Source: Bacteroidota bacterium (lineage in GTDB: Bacteria > Bacteroidota > Bacteroidia > Bacteroidales > TTA-H9). Taken from it: a stretch of 64,000 nucleotides of DNA. The notes beneath the pieces were generated by a model. The model saw nothing but the letters and a program-made list of their open reading frames with translations. It was not told the origin of the DNA and made no database searches. Below are positions 40,057 through 50,624 of the stretch, piece after piece. Numbering within the stretch: position 1 is the first letter of the stretch; the number at the start of each line of letters is the position of its first letter. The translations under genes and the position numbers were made by a program. The stretch lies in the NCBI GenBank assembly GCA_003250395.1, contig QKGM01000038.1:1-64000 (forward strand). Reading direction: 5' to 3'.

Positions 40057-41241
40057 TTACCCGATCACCTTAATACCTCTGTAATGGCATGCAAGGCGAA
40101 GAATTGCACCATAGTGGCCGATTGCCATAACAAGGTGGTTGCCTAATGGATGATTTCTCATTTGTGCCAGTGAATCTGACGGTAACTTGATCTCAAGTTG
40201 TGTCCTGCAAGCTGATGGCAGGTCGGGATGATTTAGAACAGTGCCTTCGGCAATGAAGGCTTTATCGAGAGGACCGGAAAGTCTGAAAATAGTTACTTCT
40301 GTGGCATCAATTATTCCCTTTATGGCAAGGGAGCAATCTGTCTCGTAATGGGAAGTAATCGACGGATTCTGAACCATATTAAACGGCACTGTACAATGCG
40401 AAAGAATCAGAGACTGGTCAGTAATCCGGGTAGTGTTAGCCATCCAGGGAACACTTCCCGCAAATGCACCTACCAACATCATCCCTGCCATCGAGGCCAG
40501 ATCTCCTTCACAGGCTGCTACTGTTCCTTCGGCATTTAGTTGCGCCAGAGCCAAACAGGCTGTAACTTTTTTTTGCTGAACCAACCCGAAACATTCAACA
40601 GCGATAGCGCATAGTTTACGCCTGGTTATTGCCTGTCGTAATACAGTAAGAACCTGTGCCGTCTGATTTAACCCGGTTATATTATCTCCATTAAATCGCT
40701 CTAGGAGATTTACGTCAGGCAGCATGTTATTATAATCTGGCAGAGAATTCCACGAGATTTCTTCAAGAGTTATTCCAAATTGACGTCGGAATCGTTCAGC
40801 AGGAACTGCAGACGCAACCAACCAGTCAGAGACACGTCCGATCAGGCCGGCTTTCTTTCCATAGAACCCCTGCCATACAGCAACCATCTGATACCACTGA
40901 TTGAGCAATCCTGTTTCAAATGCATCCTGAGCATCAGATAGTATTGCAAAACGCCCATGACTCACCATCCAGGCCATTACTTCGGTGGCAGCTGCATAGG
41001 CATTATTACCACGTATACTAAGCAGCAATACCGGCCTCTCCGGTTGAATCATTGCTAACGCCTGTCGTTCTGATCCACCACTCATAAATAGTATAACATC
41101 CGGTTGCTGATCGGTCAACACGAAAGCATCTGCAGGCAAGAATTGCTGCAAGTATTTTTTAGCATTTTCTCCGGTATTTGAATCGGCACCCTTATTGGCA
41201 GTCCAGGCAACGTTGAGATGCATTGTCAGAGTTTTGTGCAA
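40057..41241 (-). CDS. Fucose/arabinose-isomerase-fold-like protein of unknown function
   Basis: ACEGDLASMAGMMLVG... and C-terminal HCTVPFNM...HYETDCSLAIKG pattern resembles sugar isomerase C-terminal domains. Confidence 0.6.
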   Translation of the reverse strand: MHKTLTMHLNVAWTANKGADSNTGENAKKYLQQFLPADAFVLTDQQPDVILFMSGGSERQALAMIQPERPVLLLSIRGNNAYAAATEVMAWMVSHGRFAILSDAQDAFETGLLNQWYQMVAVWQGFYGKKAGLIGRVSDWLVASAVPAERFRRQFGITLEEISWNSLPDYNNMLPDVNLLERFNGDNITGLNQTAQVLTVLRQAITRRKLCAIAVECFGLVQQKKVTACLALAQLNAEGTVAACEGDLASMAGMMLVGAFAGSVPWMANTTRITDQSLILSHCTVPFNMVQNPSITSHYETDCSLAIKGIIDATEVTIFRLSGPLDKAFIAEGTVLNHPDLPSACRTQLEIKLPSDSLAQMRNHPLGNHLVMAIGHYGAILRLACHYRGIKVIG

Positions 41242-41323
41242 AAATACCTGATTTTAGTTACAACATCAAACTGGTTTTATTTATTACGGATATTATGCAT
41301 TTGCTTTCATGGTATAATAGGCA

Positions 41324-41372
41324 AAAACAACACCGGCCCTGAAATCCATAAATATCCGGGCCGGTGTTGTTT
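41324..41372 (-). terminator. Rho-independent terminator
   Basis: AAACAACACCGGCCC...GGGCCGGTGTTGTTT directly downstream of the minus-strand gene ending at 41386. Confidence 0.85.
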
Positions 41373-41385
41373 ACCAGAACATGAT

Positions 41386-44300
41386 TTAATTCTTTAATTC
41401 CGGGAATCTCCCGGGCGTATAGGGGGCACCTAACTGTTCAAGTTCCGTTTCAATTGCTTTTAATTCTACATTCCATAGTAATTTCAATCTGTCGTATGCA
41501 GGATTGAACTCTTTTACTATGATATCATAGTCGTTTAGCATGATTCGGGTTGGTGCAGAGGTACTGTTCCAATGCCCCCAAACAAGGCTGCCCAATCGAG
41601 AAGAAATACTTGGCGGTTGGTTTTCATTGCGTCGGGCCAGTGATTCATCGCCATTGAATGTGATGAGTATTTGTCTGCAAGCCTCTTCAATCGATTTAGC
41701 TTTTCTATCGAGGGTAAACGATGCTCCCGGTGTAGATGCAATGGCTGTTCTTATTGTTTTAATTCTTTTATCCAGGTCAATAGCCAATTGTTCAGCACCC
41801 ATTACAACCCGACCCAATGCGGCTACCTTTTGCTGGAATTCAGCCAATGATTGTCTATCAGAGGGCGGCAGTGTAGTGTTATCAAGTGTAAGTATTCTGA
41901 ATTTTTCAGGACCAGTAAGTTTAGTAAGCTCTCCATGAGTAAATAGAGAAAGCGTTACCTGATAATTACCAGGAGGTACCGGCATTCCACCTCCACCGGT
42001 TGAGAACGGTTCACCAGCTTCGGTAATTGGGTATACTCCAGGGAAACGCATATCCCAATTGATTTTTGCCATCCCATTTTGTGCAGCAGTTTTTAACGTT
42101 CTTACTACTGTTCCTTCTTCATCGGTTATTGTGAATAACAAGTATGATTGTTCTTCATTATCTTCCGCCTGAAGTTGTTCCATTGTAGGATATGTAATGT
42201 CCTTCTTTTGTTTTTCAGCTTCTTGTTCAGCTTCTTTACGTATTTCCTTCAAGGTTTTGGGCGCTTCTTTCAACCAGTAGTAAAAAGTAGCTGTAACAGG
42301 CGGGTTTGGGGCTCCAAAGTAGGTGTCACCCTGTCCATACTTCCCTCCTGTTTGTTTGAAGAAAAGGGCATCAGATACTGGAAACAGTCGGGCATTCTCG
42401 TTGTTCAGGGTTGGTGAGATGTCTCTCAGTGCTGAGTAATCATCGAGGATATAAAATCCACGACCAAATGTAGCTATTACGAGATCGTTTTCACGCTTTT
42501 GGATTTCCATATCCATTACCGCTGTTGTTGGCAACCCGTTGCTGAATTTAACCCAATTGGCTCCCTTGTCTGTCGAAACATAAACGCCAAATTCAGTGCC
42601 TGCAAATAAGAGGCCAGATTTAATATGATCTTCTGCGAGGCAATATACAGTGCCACGATCAGGGAGCCCGTTGGTAATCGTTTCCCAGGTTTTTCCCTTA
42701 TCATTACTGCGCAGAATCATCGGTCTAAGGTTATTCTGCTTACGTCCGTCGAAAGAAGCGTAAACAACGGATTCGTCGTGTTGAGATGCCAGCAGGAAAG
42801 AGATATATGTTTTATCAGGAATACCAGGGAAGGACTCATAACGGGTCCATGAAGAGCCATCATTTTCAGTTACCTGAATGAGGCCATCATCTGTTCCGAC
42901 ATATAACAATCCTGCCTTTAACGGACTCTCATTCAGTGCCACGATGTTTCCATAGTATGAAGTGCTGGCATTTTTTGCTACAGCCTCTGGTGATTGTATC
43001 TTACCAAAGACTGGAAGTTTATTACGATCAAGTTGTCGTGTTAGGTCAGGACTGATAATCGTCCAGCTATCTCCACGATCATCTGTATAGAATAATTTGT
43101 TTGCTGCATGGTAGAGCCTGTGAGGGTGATGTGCACTTACGATCAATGGAGAGTTCCAGTTCCATCTGTATGCTTCACCTGATGGCGGTTGGGGTTGTAC
43201 GCTTATTGATTCACCACTGCGGCGATCATAGCGTACAAGGTCGCCATGTTGAGCCTGAGCAAACACAAGATTGGGCTCCTGAGGATCAACCTGTGTCTCG
43301 AAACCGTCGCCTCCCTGAGTTACAAACCAGTCATCATTTTTAATTCCGTCTGATGAGACTGTCCTTGAAGGACCTCCCATCGAGTTGTTATCCTGTGTTC
43401 CACCATACACGTAATAAAAGGGAAGAGAGTTGTCAACAGATACCCTGTATAATTGTGTGATAGGAAGATTTTCATTAAAATCCCAATGTTGTCCATCGTC
43501 AAAGCTTTCGTAAATACCACCGTCACCTCCTATTAGCAGGTGAGCCGTATTTTTTGGATCAATCCAAAGGGCATGATCATCTACGTGCCGGTCACGATAA
43601 TTCATGTTTTTCCAGGTAGCACCACCATCGTCTGACCGTTTGGCATATGAGTCCATACTATAAATCCTATCCTCATTTAGTGGATCGCAAAAAAGCCTGT
43701 TGTAATATTGCGGACTACCGGCTACATGGTTACTCATTTTTTTCCATGACGCGCCTCTGTCGGTTGAGCGGAAGGTTCCTCCGTTGTCACCTGAAGCTTC
43801 AATAATTGCATAGACGATATCGGGATTTACCGGGCTAATGGCCAATCCAATACGTCCGACTTCACCTGAAGGGAGCCCTTTGGTTAGTTTAATCCATGTC
43901 TTTCCTCCATTAACAGATTTGTGAACGGCTGATTCAGGTCCTCCGTCTATAAGCGTATATACATGACGTCGACGCTGATAGGAAGCAGCATACAACACAT
44001 CAGGGTTTCTCGGATCAAGGACGATATCGCTTACACCTGTATTCTCGCTGATATCTAAAACCTTGTTCCATGTCTTTCCTCCATCAATTGTCTTGTAAAG
44101 CCCCCGTTCTCCTCCAGGACCCCAAAGAGGCCCTTGAGAAGCTACATAGACAGTATTCCCATCACGCGGATCAATCACCAGCCGGCCGATATGTTCTGTG
44201 CCTTGTAGTCCCATGTTCTTGAACGATTTGCCCCTGTCATCGGAACGGTAAACGCCATCGCCGTATCCTATCGCGCGTTGGCTATTGTATTCACCAGTTG

Positions 44301-44670
44301 CTACCCATATAACATTATGGTTGGTTGGATCTATTTCAACATCGGCGATACTCCATGATCCATAGTTGTCAAAGATTGGCTTCCATGTCGTTCCTGCATT
44401 CTCTGTTTTCCACACATTACCTGCTGCTACTGCTACGTAATATTCCGAAGGGTTGCTGGGGTTTACTGCAAAGTCAGCAATCCGACCCCCGGTATAGGCC
44501 GGACCTATACTCCTGAAAGAAAAAGGTTGAAAGAAGGATGGATTCAGGGTATCACCCTTTACTCTGCCTTTCCCTTTGTTGGCTGAAGTCCCATCTGGTG
44601 GGCAAAACATATTGAACATCAGAATGATGACTGTCGCTAGTTGCTGAAGTCGCGAAAAATTATGATTCAT
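41386..44670 (-). CDS. VPS10/BNR-repeat (sortilin-like, glycosyl hydrolase-annotated) exported protein
   Basis: Repeated SxDxGxTW motifs (RSDDRGKSF, KTIDGGKTW, RSTDRGASW, STDKGANW). Start taken at MNHNFSRL. Confidence 0.9.
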   Translation of the reverse strand: MNHNFSRLQQLATVIILMFNMFCPPDGTSANKGKGRVKGDTLNPSFFQPFSFRSIGPAYTGGRIADFAVNPSNPSEYYVAVAAGNVWKTENAGTTWKPIFDNYGSWSIADVEIDPTNHNVIWVATGEYNSQRAIGYGDGVYRSDDRGKSFKNMGLQGTEHIGRLVIDPRDGNTVYVASQGPLWGPGGERGLYKTIDGGKTWNKVLDISENTGVSDIVLDPRNPDVLYAASYQRRRHVYTLIDGGPESAVHKSVNGGKTWIKLTKGLPSGEVGRIGLAISPVNPDIVYAIIEASGDNGGTFRSTDRGASWKKMSNHVAGSPQYYNRLFCDPLNEDRIYSMDSYAKRSDDGGATWKNMNYRDRHVDDHALWIDPKNTAHLLIGGDGGIYESFDDGQHWDFNENLPITQLYRVSVDNSLPFYYVYGGTQDNNSMGGPSRTVSSDGIKNDDWFVTQGGDGFETQVDPQEPNLVFAQAQHGDLVRYDRRSGESISVQPQPPSGEAYRWNWNSPLIVSAHHPHRLYHAANKLFYTDDRGDSWTIISPDLTRQLDRNKLPVFGKIQSPEAVAKNASTSYYGNIVALNESPLKAGLLYVGTDDGLIQVTENDGSSWTRYESFPGIPDKTYISFLLASQHDESVVYASFDGRKQNNLRPMILRSNDKGKTWETITNGLPDRGTVYCLAEDHIKSGLLFAGTEFGVYVSTDKGANWVKFSNGLPTTAVMDMEIQKRENDLVIATFGRGFYILDDYSALRDISPTLNNENARLFPVSDALFFKQTGGKYGQGDTYFGAPNPPVTATFYYWLKEAPKTLKEIRKEAEQEAEKQKKDITYPTMEQLQAEDNEEQSYLLFTITDEEGTVVRTLKTAAQNGMAKINWDMRFPGVYPITEAGEPFSTGGGGMPVPPGNYQVTLSLFTHGELTKLTGPEKFRILTLDNTTLPPSDRQSLAEFQQKVAALGRVVMGAEQLAIDLDKRIKTIRTAIASTPGASFTLDRKAKSIEEACRQILITFNGDESLARRNENQPPSISSRLGSLVWGHWNSTSAPTRIMLNDYDIIVKEFNPAYDRLKLLWNVELKAIETELEQLGAPYTPGRFPELKN

Positions 44671-44851
44671 AGTTTTTGGATTAAAACAATTCTTAGTTTG
44701 GGGCATGAAAGATATGGAAATTATTGAAATCAATATTTATACCTGAGGGCTAGGTCGAAACCTTCATGATAAATAGTATCAGTTCATCTTTTGTCAATTT
44801 TATAGCTGTTCGGTAATATCTCATTCCAAACTTCCGGATACAGTATACAGT

Positions 44852-46723
44852 TTATTGATGTTTGATTGGAATTCCTGTAGGGATTGGTAGGATGCTGATC
44901 AGTACAGAGTTACTGATGGCGGCACCTGACCAGTCAGTAGAGCATGTTACACGTGCAAGCCTTCTAAACCATGTGGTTACCTGTGTTGTGCCAGGAAGAT
45001 AGTCAGGAGTATCGGTGTTGATAATATCGGTATAGGGACCTGAGCCAGCCGTAACAGATTGTTGCCATTTATATTCAATAGTTCCGCTTTCTCCCGATGG
45101 CGGGGTTATGCTTTGAATCATAGCCGGGTTAAAACCAGGGCAACCTGACTGATCGTTTCCAATTGTTCCTCCGTCGGAGGGATCATCACATGGAACATTG
45201 CTCCAGACAATTGATGATTGATTTGAAAGGAGGTTTGAAACCTGAGCGGTAAGGCTGTGGATTCCGGGTGTTGTGCCTGTTTGTGTATAACAATATTCTG
45301 CATCGCCTTGCGCATTAGTAAATGCACTGGAGGTAAATGTGGTCAGCCCTGTAAAGTTGAAGTCGACCCTGATATCAGGAACCGGTTCGTTGTTTGAGTT
45401 TTCAACATGAGCTGTCAGACAAACAAGGGTAGTATTAAGAATTCCTGAAGTATTTGTTGGGCTTAGTGTTATATTATTGACAGTTGCCACTGGCGACAAC
45501 GAACATCCTCCAGGGTATCCGTATGAGTTGACTGTAGTCCAGCCATAAACAAATACCCCGAAAGGGAAGCTACCCGAATAGACATGGGGTCCCTGTGAAA
45601 CTGTTCGTTGTGCTCCATAATATCCGGTTGTTCCTACAACCTGAAATGCTGAAGGCGGAATAAGGACCCCGTCTTCATAGATTGAATTTATCGCGTAATC
45701 AGGGGCAACAAGATTTACATGATGCGAAGTAAATCCGGCAACACTACCAATCGTATATTGCATTAGAAATTGTTCTCGAGGAGGAATGAGCATCATGAAA
45801 GGATCGCCTGTTAGATTTCCCGAACAGGATGTCCCTTTTGCGTATTGGGCAACAAGCACAGGCTTATCAGATGAAATGGAGTTCATTCCAGCCAGGTTTA
45901 CTTCGTGATAATCACCGGAATTGATAGTAGCTGCAAAGATTCCATTGATTGTTACTGATGTTGCGTTTTGATCCGCCAGAATTCGAAAGATATCTCCTGA
46001 ACCATCTCTGCCTTCCAGAGATACGGTAATGAAATTTCTTCCCCATGATGATAATGGCATCATTTGTTCAACGATATGGTCGCCATAAAGACAACCCTGG
46101 GGGATGTTAACTATTTTAACAGACCCGAATACCGCAACGGGTAAATTGGACTCGATGGTTGAACCTGTTATATCGTTACCATTTGCTGTTTCTTCAAAGT
46201 AATAGGTCTGCCCCTGATTAAGGTTTATAGTGGAAGTGTTACCGGTCTGGTGATTATAGAAAGTTAATACAGTTCCATTATTCGGAGCGACAACCCCCAG
46301 AGCTGACCCTGCATTGAGCAGAGTTACCTTGTAGGACAGTATTCTGTAACTCGTACCTAGTGATTCAGTCTGGAATGCTGCATAGGCATCGGTTGTGCCT
46401 CCGGCAAAATTTAAACAATAGATAGATACGGGTTCGGTTGTTGTAATGTGGATACCTTTGTTTTCAATACCACCTGTCAGTTGGATTCCGATAGGGCACG
46501 ACAATTCGGTAAGGAAACCAGGAATTACATTAAATGTCTGGTTTACTCCGGGAAAGGAAGAAGTAACCTGGCCTGATGCATTTGTAGCGGAAGAAATGAA
46601 GATTTTAAGGCTATTAGCTCCGCTGTTTGGCGGAATCGCGATCCAGAAATCTGTACCTACATTAGTGTTGTTTTGGGCTTTAATTTCATTCGAATTCAGC
46701 GTCAGTACCATCAGGCTTAGCAT
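44852..46723 (-). CDS. IgGFc-binding-domain-like exported protein
   Basis: NNTNVGTDFWIAIPPNSG, LPVAVFGSVKIVNIPQGCLYGDHIVEQMMPLSSWGRNFITV; Ig-like domain near C-terminus. Start approximate. Confidence 0.85.
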   Translation of the reverse strand: MLSLMVLTLNSNEIKAQNNTNVGTDFWIAIPPNSGANSLKIFISSATNASGQVTSSFPGVNQTFNVIPGFLTELSCPIGIQLTGGIENKGIHITTTEPVSIYCLNFAGGTTDAYAAFQTESLGTSYRILSYKVTLLNAGSALGVVAPNNGTVLTFYNHQTGNTSTINLNQGQTYYFEETANGNDITGSTIESNLPVAVFGSVKIVNIPQGCLYGDHIVEQMMPLSSWGRNFITVSLEGRDGSGDIFRILADQNATSVTINGIFAATINSGDYHEVNLAGMNSISSDKPVLVAQYAKGTSCSGNLTGDPFMMLIPPREQFLMQYTIGSVAGFTSHHVNLVAPDYAINSIYEDGVLIPPSAFQVVGTTGYYGAQRTVSQGPHVYSGSFPFGVFVYGWTTVNSYGYPGGCSLSPVATVNNITLSPTNTSGILNTTLVCLTAHVENSNNEPVPDIRVDFNFTGLTTFTSSAFTNAQGDAEYCYTQTGTTPGIHSLTAQVSNLLSNQSSIVWSNVPCDDPSDGGTIGNDQSGCPGFNPAMIQSITPPSGESGTIEYKWQQSVTAGSGPYTDIINTDTPDYLPGTTQVTTWFRRLARVTCSTDWSGAAISNSVLISILPIPTGIPIKHQ

Positions 46724-47235
46724 CAGAATAAACTTCCGCAAAACAGATATTGTTTCTTGACGTAAAGGTGACCCGCGAAAATAAAGGAAAACAGTTCCAG
46801 GAATAATAGTGACGTTATTGTCGGGTTGATAATGTTGAGTCATAGAGGCAATAGAGAGGAAGTAGTTTACAAAAATAGCTTTATTTTGATATGACACTTC
46901 CTAATACGGAAAAGTAAGTTCTTCTCGAGCGTTACCCTGCATATTTACATGAATTATCAAACAACCAGGTAAGGTAGTTGTATTTTGAGAACAGAATAAT
47001 GTTTTCGCTAAAGCTCAATAGCAACAGTTTATTTTTATTTGGGGTTGCATTAGGGAAAAGTTGCCATATTATTCCTCACAGAAAAAAGCCAGGGAATAGT
47101 GTTCCGGTAAATATGTTTCTTCAAGGTACTTTCGTGATTTGTTACTATCAGTATTTTATAATTAAGCATCTGATTATTAGGGTATTTTTGGTTTTGTCCG
47201 GCGGTTGATTAATTGTCTTTTTTCAGTTTACATAT

Positions 47236-48099
47236 CTACCTGGTAAATCTTAATCCGATAGAAAAATCGAAACGATAGAGGCTTTCTTCCTCCCCACCAT
47301 CAAGTTTAACCGTCTGGGTTGTCGTTCCGTTGGTTACATCAATCTGCGTAAGGTTGCCTGAAATAAGTGCTATTTGAAACCCCAGTGAAAAATTCTCTGA
47401 CAATCCAATGTCATACCCGATATCGATAATCATTCCCAATGAGCTACCATCCAATTTGAATTTGTCCATTAGAACCATCTCATTGGCATATTTCAGGTAG
47501 CCTAATGATATTCCGGTTATTAGGGCATTTTTATTTCCTGGGTTTAAATAACGAGCTGAGAAGGTTGGCCCAATGAACGTTATGGCTATGTCATCACTTA
47601 AAGTACCGTATCTACGCGTACCGTTTTCATCCTCCATGTAGATTCCCATTTCGTTGGCAGTTTTGAAAACACAGTATTTAAAACCAGCACCAATATGGCG
47701 ATTAAAATAATAGGTTAAATCGGCTCCAAGATGATATCCTATCGCCAGCTCTTTATAATAGTCTCTGAAATCTGTAGGAAGACCTTTATCTCCCTCTGAA
47801 AGATTATGACTGTATCCTGCGTTCAATGCAATCCTGAAATGCTGATATTGCTTTCTGAGATCGCTATTGCTCGCAAATTTCGTATTATAGAATTTGAATA
47901 CGTGACCTTTGACCAATGAATCGGCTATTATTGTATTCATTGTTTTTCCATTATTCAGAAAAGTAAAAAAGATGTTATGGTCTTTTACTTTGGTAATTTT
48001 GCAGTTAATTGAGTCTCCATCGTTTATTACAATCAGATCCTGAGCAATTAAAGAGTTTATCAGCGTGAAAACGGATAGTATTGTAAAGAGCTTTTTCAT
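47236..48099 (-). CDS. Outer-membrane beta-barrel-like protein
   Basis: Signal peptide; alternating hydrophobic/aromatic strands ending LYRFDFSIGLRFTR. Confidence 0.7.
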   Translation of the reverse strand: MKKLFTILSVFTLINSLIAQDLIVINDGDSINCKITKVKDHNIFFTFLNNGKTMNTIIADSLVKGHVFKFYNTKFASNSDLRKQYQHFRIALNAGYSHNLSEGDKGLPTDFRDYYKELAIGYHLGADLTYYFNRHIGAGFKYCVFKTANEMGIYMEDENGTRRYGTLSDDIAITFIGPTFSARYLNPGNKNALITGISLGYLKYANEMVLMDKFKLDGSSLGMIIDIGYDIGLSENFSLGFQIALISGNLTQIDVTNGTTTQTVKLDGGEEESLYRFDFSIGLRFTR

Positions 48100-48818
48100 T
48101 TGTTTTTTGCTTTGAATGATTCGAATTCTAACCTGGCTTTGTCGTTTTCAATCAGTTCAAGAGTGGGGTGACCCACCAAAATACCCATTGTCAAACCACA
48201 TCGTAAATAATAGGTTCTTCCATGTTTAAAATCAATTAATATTTCATCTTTCGTTTCAGTTCGTGCCCATAATCTGCTTAATCCTTGCCTGGCGATATGA
48301 ATTGTTGTTTTAAAGTTATTTTTCACCCTGCATATTACGGAATCCTCCAAATAAAGGTCATACCCAACCAGGGATCCTGCGCCACTATAGCGGTAAATAT
48401 TAAGAACAGCATAATCGACATCTGATATACTGTCTACTTTTTTTGACTTAAGGTAGGCTCCGGTATCTTTAATCCTGAGTATTTTAGCTGTTATTCTGTG
48501 GCAGTTACTGCCAAATACCGAAGGTGTTGCGTGTTGCGTAATCTTAATAGCATTGCCTCCTGCCTTTCTCGCTTCAAGTTTTGCTGTTTCTGTTACAGTC
48601 TGGTAATCACATTCTATGGTAAAACCAGAGTCACCTATCTTAACTTCTCCCAATACTTCTGAATTTGCAGGTTCAGGTTCCTCTAATCCAATCACAATAA
48701 CTTCGTCACGGTAGTCTAATAAAGGATAGCTTTTCCCGATTACTGTCGATACTTTAGGCCCACAACCATTTATAATCAACAGGAGCATTAAAAATAATAA
48801 ATAGAATGGTTTTTTCAT
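48096..48818 (-). CDS. Hypothetical lipoprotein
   Basis: MKKPFYLLFLMLLLIINGC lipobox; stop/start overlap (ATGA) with the downstream gene. Confidence 0.7.
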   Translation of the reverse strand: MKKPFYLLFLMLLLIINGCGPKVSTVIGKSYPLLDYRDEVIVIGLEEPEPANSEVLGEVKIGDSGFTIECDYQTVTETAKLEARKAGGNAIKITQHATPSVFGSNCHRITAKILRIKDTGAYLKSKKVDSISDVDYAVLNIYRYSGAGSLVGYDLYLEDSVICRVKNNFKTTIHIARQGLSRLWARTETKDEILIDFKHGRTYYLRCGLTMGILVGHPTLELIENDKARLEFESFKAKNK

Positions 48819-49087
48819 ATACTTGATTTTCTGGTTTGTCTGTTATTGAAGTATCTGATCATTGTTTTCCAGGTGGTGATTTCTGTATTCCTTTCCTCGT
48901 GTAAATTCTTACAGTATGATTTTAAATAAAAAGGCCGGTTTTAATTTCCTGCTTCTATATTATTTCTGTGAGAGGAACCATTGCTCTTATCATGCAATAA
49001 AACCTTATTATGTATTAAAATCCTACTGTATCCCGAATATTCGGATAGGCTTGCTCTGTAATTGCTCACAGCGGCAATATTGACTTT

Positions 49088-50377
49088 CTATTGTTTAACC
49101 AATTTGAAATTGCCATGTTCAATTTCTATTATCTTATACCCATCAGCTATTTCTAATTCCCATCCCTCTCCTTTAATTATTCGGTCGCCAATACTCAAAG
49201 GTTTTGTCAGAGTCACCTTTTCCCAGTTCTGACTGACTAATGCCCCATTCTCCACAGTAAGAATGCCCCAATTATCAGTAATACGCAGGTTGGGATATAC
49301 TGTTCCATAGTTTTCCAAAGGCATGATATTTCTTGGGTCAAATGAAATTTGCATCTTCTCGAACTTCATCTCAAGGTGAGGCTCATCGATAAACGCTGCC
49401 TTATATTGAAGTATTCGTTTTTTTGTTTGTTCCTCCCTTTCCGTTTCTTCTTTCCATACAGCTTTATAACCATATTTTTCGCCGGCAACTGTTGCCTGCT
49501 CTTTTAAACTGGCCGGGATTTCAACCCCGAAGGCCTGAATAAAATAGGCAGTCAGGTCTGTTTTAGCAGTAATCTCCTTGTTCCAACCCTTCTGGAGATC
49601 ATCAAGCAGAAACCCGTATAGAGGAATCGTTTGATAGGCAAATGAGCGGACAAATGTAGGATTGCCCATAAAACGTACCAGCCTTTGCTGGAAATTGGCT
49701 ATTGTTTGTTCTCTGGATCTGCCACTCATCACCTGCCCGGTATATTCTGCAAGCCCTTCGTTTAATTCCATTAGATTTTCTGTGGTATCAGAACCGGGAA
49801 ACAAGCTTTGTCTGTATTTTCGAAGGATAAGCGCATTGATAATATGTTCTTTAACCACCAATGGGGTCTTTGCTATAATTGCTCTGTAAAGCGCTTTTAA
49901 TTCAAGTCGAAGGTAGATTCTGCCATCCTTTTGGTCAAGATGGTTGTTGTCGCAGTTGTTTAATATATAACCCAGAGAAGGCTGGGCCAAATGAAAGAGT
50001 TCGTGGGTTATCAGATTTAACCTGGCGTTTTTGTCTTCCGGCAATGGAAGAATAAGCATGGCCCATCTCTTCCCTTTCCATTCCATCGCTGTGTTGGCAA
50101 AACTGATTTCGTCGGGCAGAATGCCTTTATAATAATTCCCCTCATGCAAAAGATACCCTTCATTATCAGCTTCGTTGGCATAAATCTCGCGGGTAACAGG
50201 ATTAATAAGCATCATAGGGCCATAGAGGTCTTTATCCCAGACTATCCCGTTTTCATGCGTTGCCACTTTTGCCTCGTTAAACCAGATTGGAATGCTGTCT
50301 CCCGAAATTTGCAATTGCTGGCTGAAAATTTCATGAATGAATAGAAAGGTAAAAAGGATAAGATAGGTTTTTTTCAC
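49088..50377 (-). CDS. Exported hypothetical protein with HExxH-like motif (possible metallopeptidase)
   Basis: Signal peptide; LITHELFHLAQPSLGY contains HELFH. Confidence 0.6.
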   Translation of the reverse strand: MKKTYLILFTFLFIHEIFSQQLQISGDSIPIWFNEAKVATHENGIVWDKDLYGPMMLINPVTREIYANEADNEGYLLHEGNYYKGILPDEISFANTAMEWKGKRWAMLILPLPEDKNARLNLITHELFHLAQPSLGYILNNCDNNHLDQKDGRIYLRLELKALYRAIIAKTPLVVKEHIINALILRKYRQSLFPGSDTTENLMELNEGLAEYTGQVMSGRSREQTIANFQQRLVRFMGNPTFVRSFAYQTIPLYGFLLDDLQKGWNKEITAKTDLTAYFIQAFGVEIPASLKEQATVAGEKYGYKAVWKEETEREEQTKKRILQYKAAFIDEPHLEMKFEKMQISFDPRNIMPLENYGTVYPNLRITDNWGILTVENGALVSQNWEKVTLTKPLSIGDRIIKGEGWELEIADGYKIIEIEHGNFKLVKQ

Positions 50378-50624
50378 GTTAGTTGGTTATTAATCAATGA
50401 TTGATTTGCAATAATGCCTGAAGCTTGTGACTATACGCGACAAAGCTAATACTTTACCCTGAACTTTTTATTATTTCGGTTGCAGTTTTTAGTAAACATG
50501 GGATATTAGCCGGTTATTGACCGAACCTTTATAATCTTCAATTAAACTTGAAATATGCTTATTTTCCGAATGGTTATTTATCTCCGGTTATAATCCCTCT
50601 GTATCAGGAATCGGAGCAGAGATC

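Noticed and set aside
46978-47208. 76-aa + strand ORF between divergent surface genes
   Set aside because: No ribosome-binding site or family resemblance; probably spurious.
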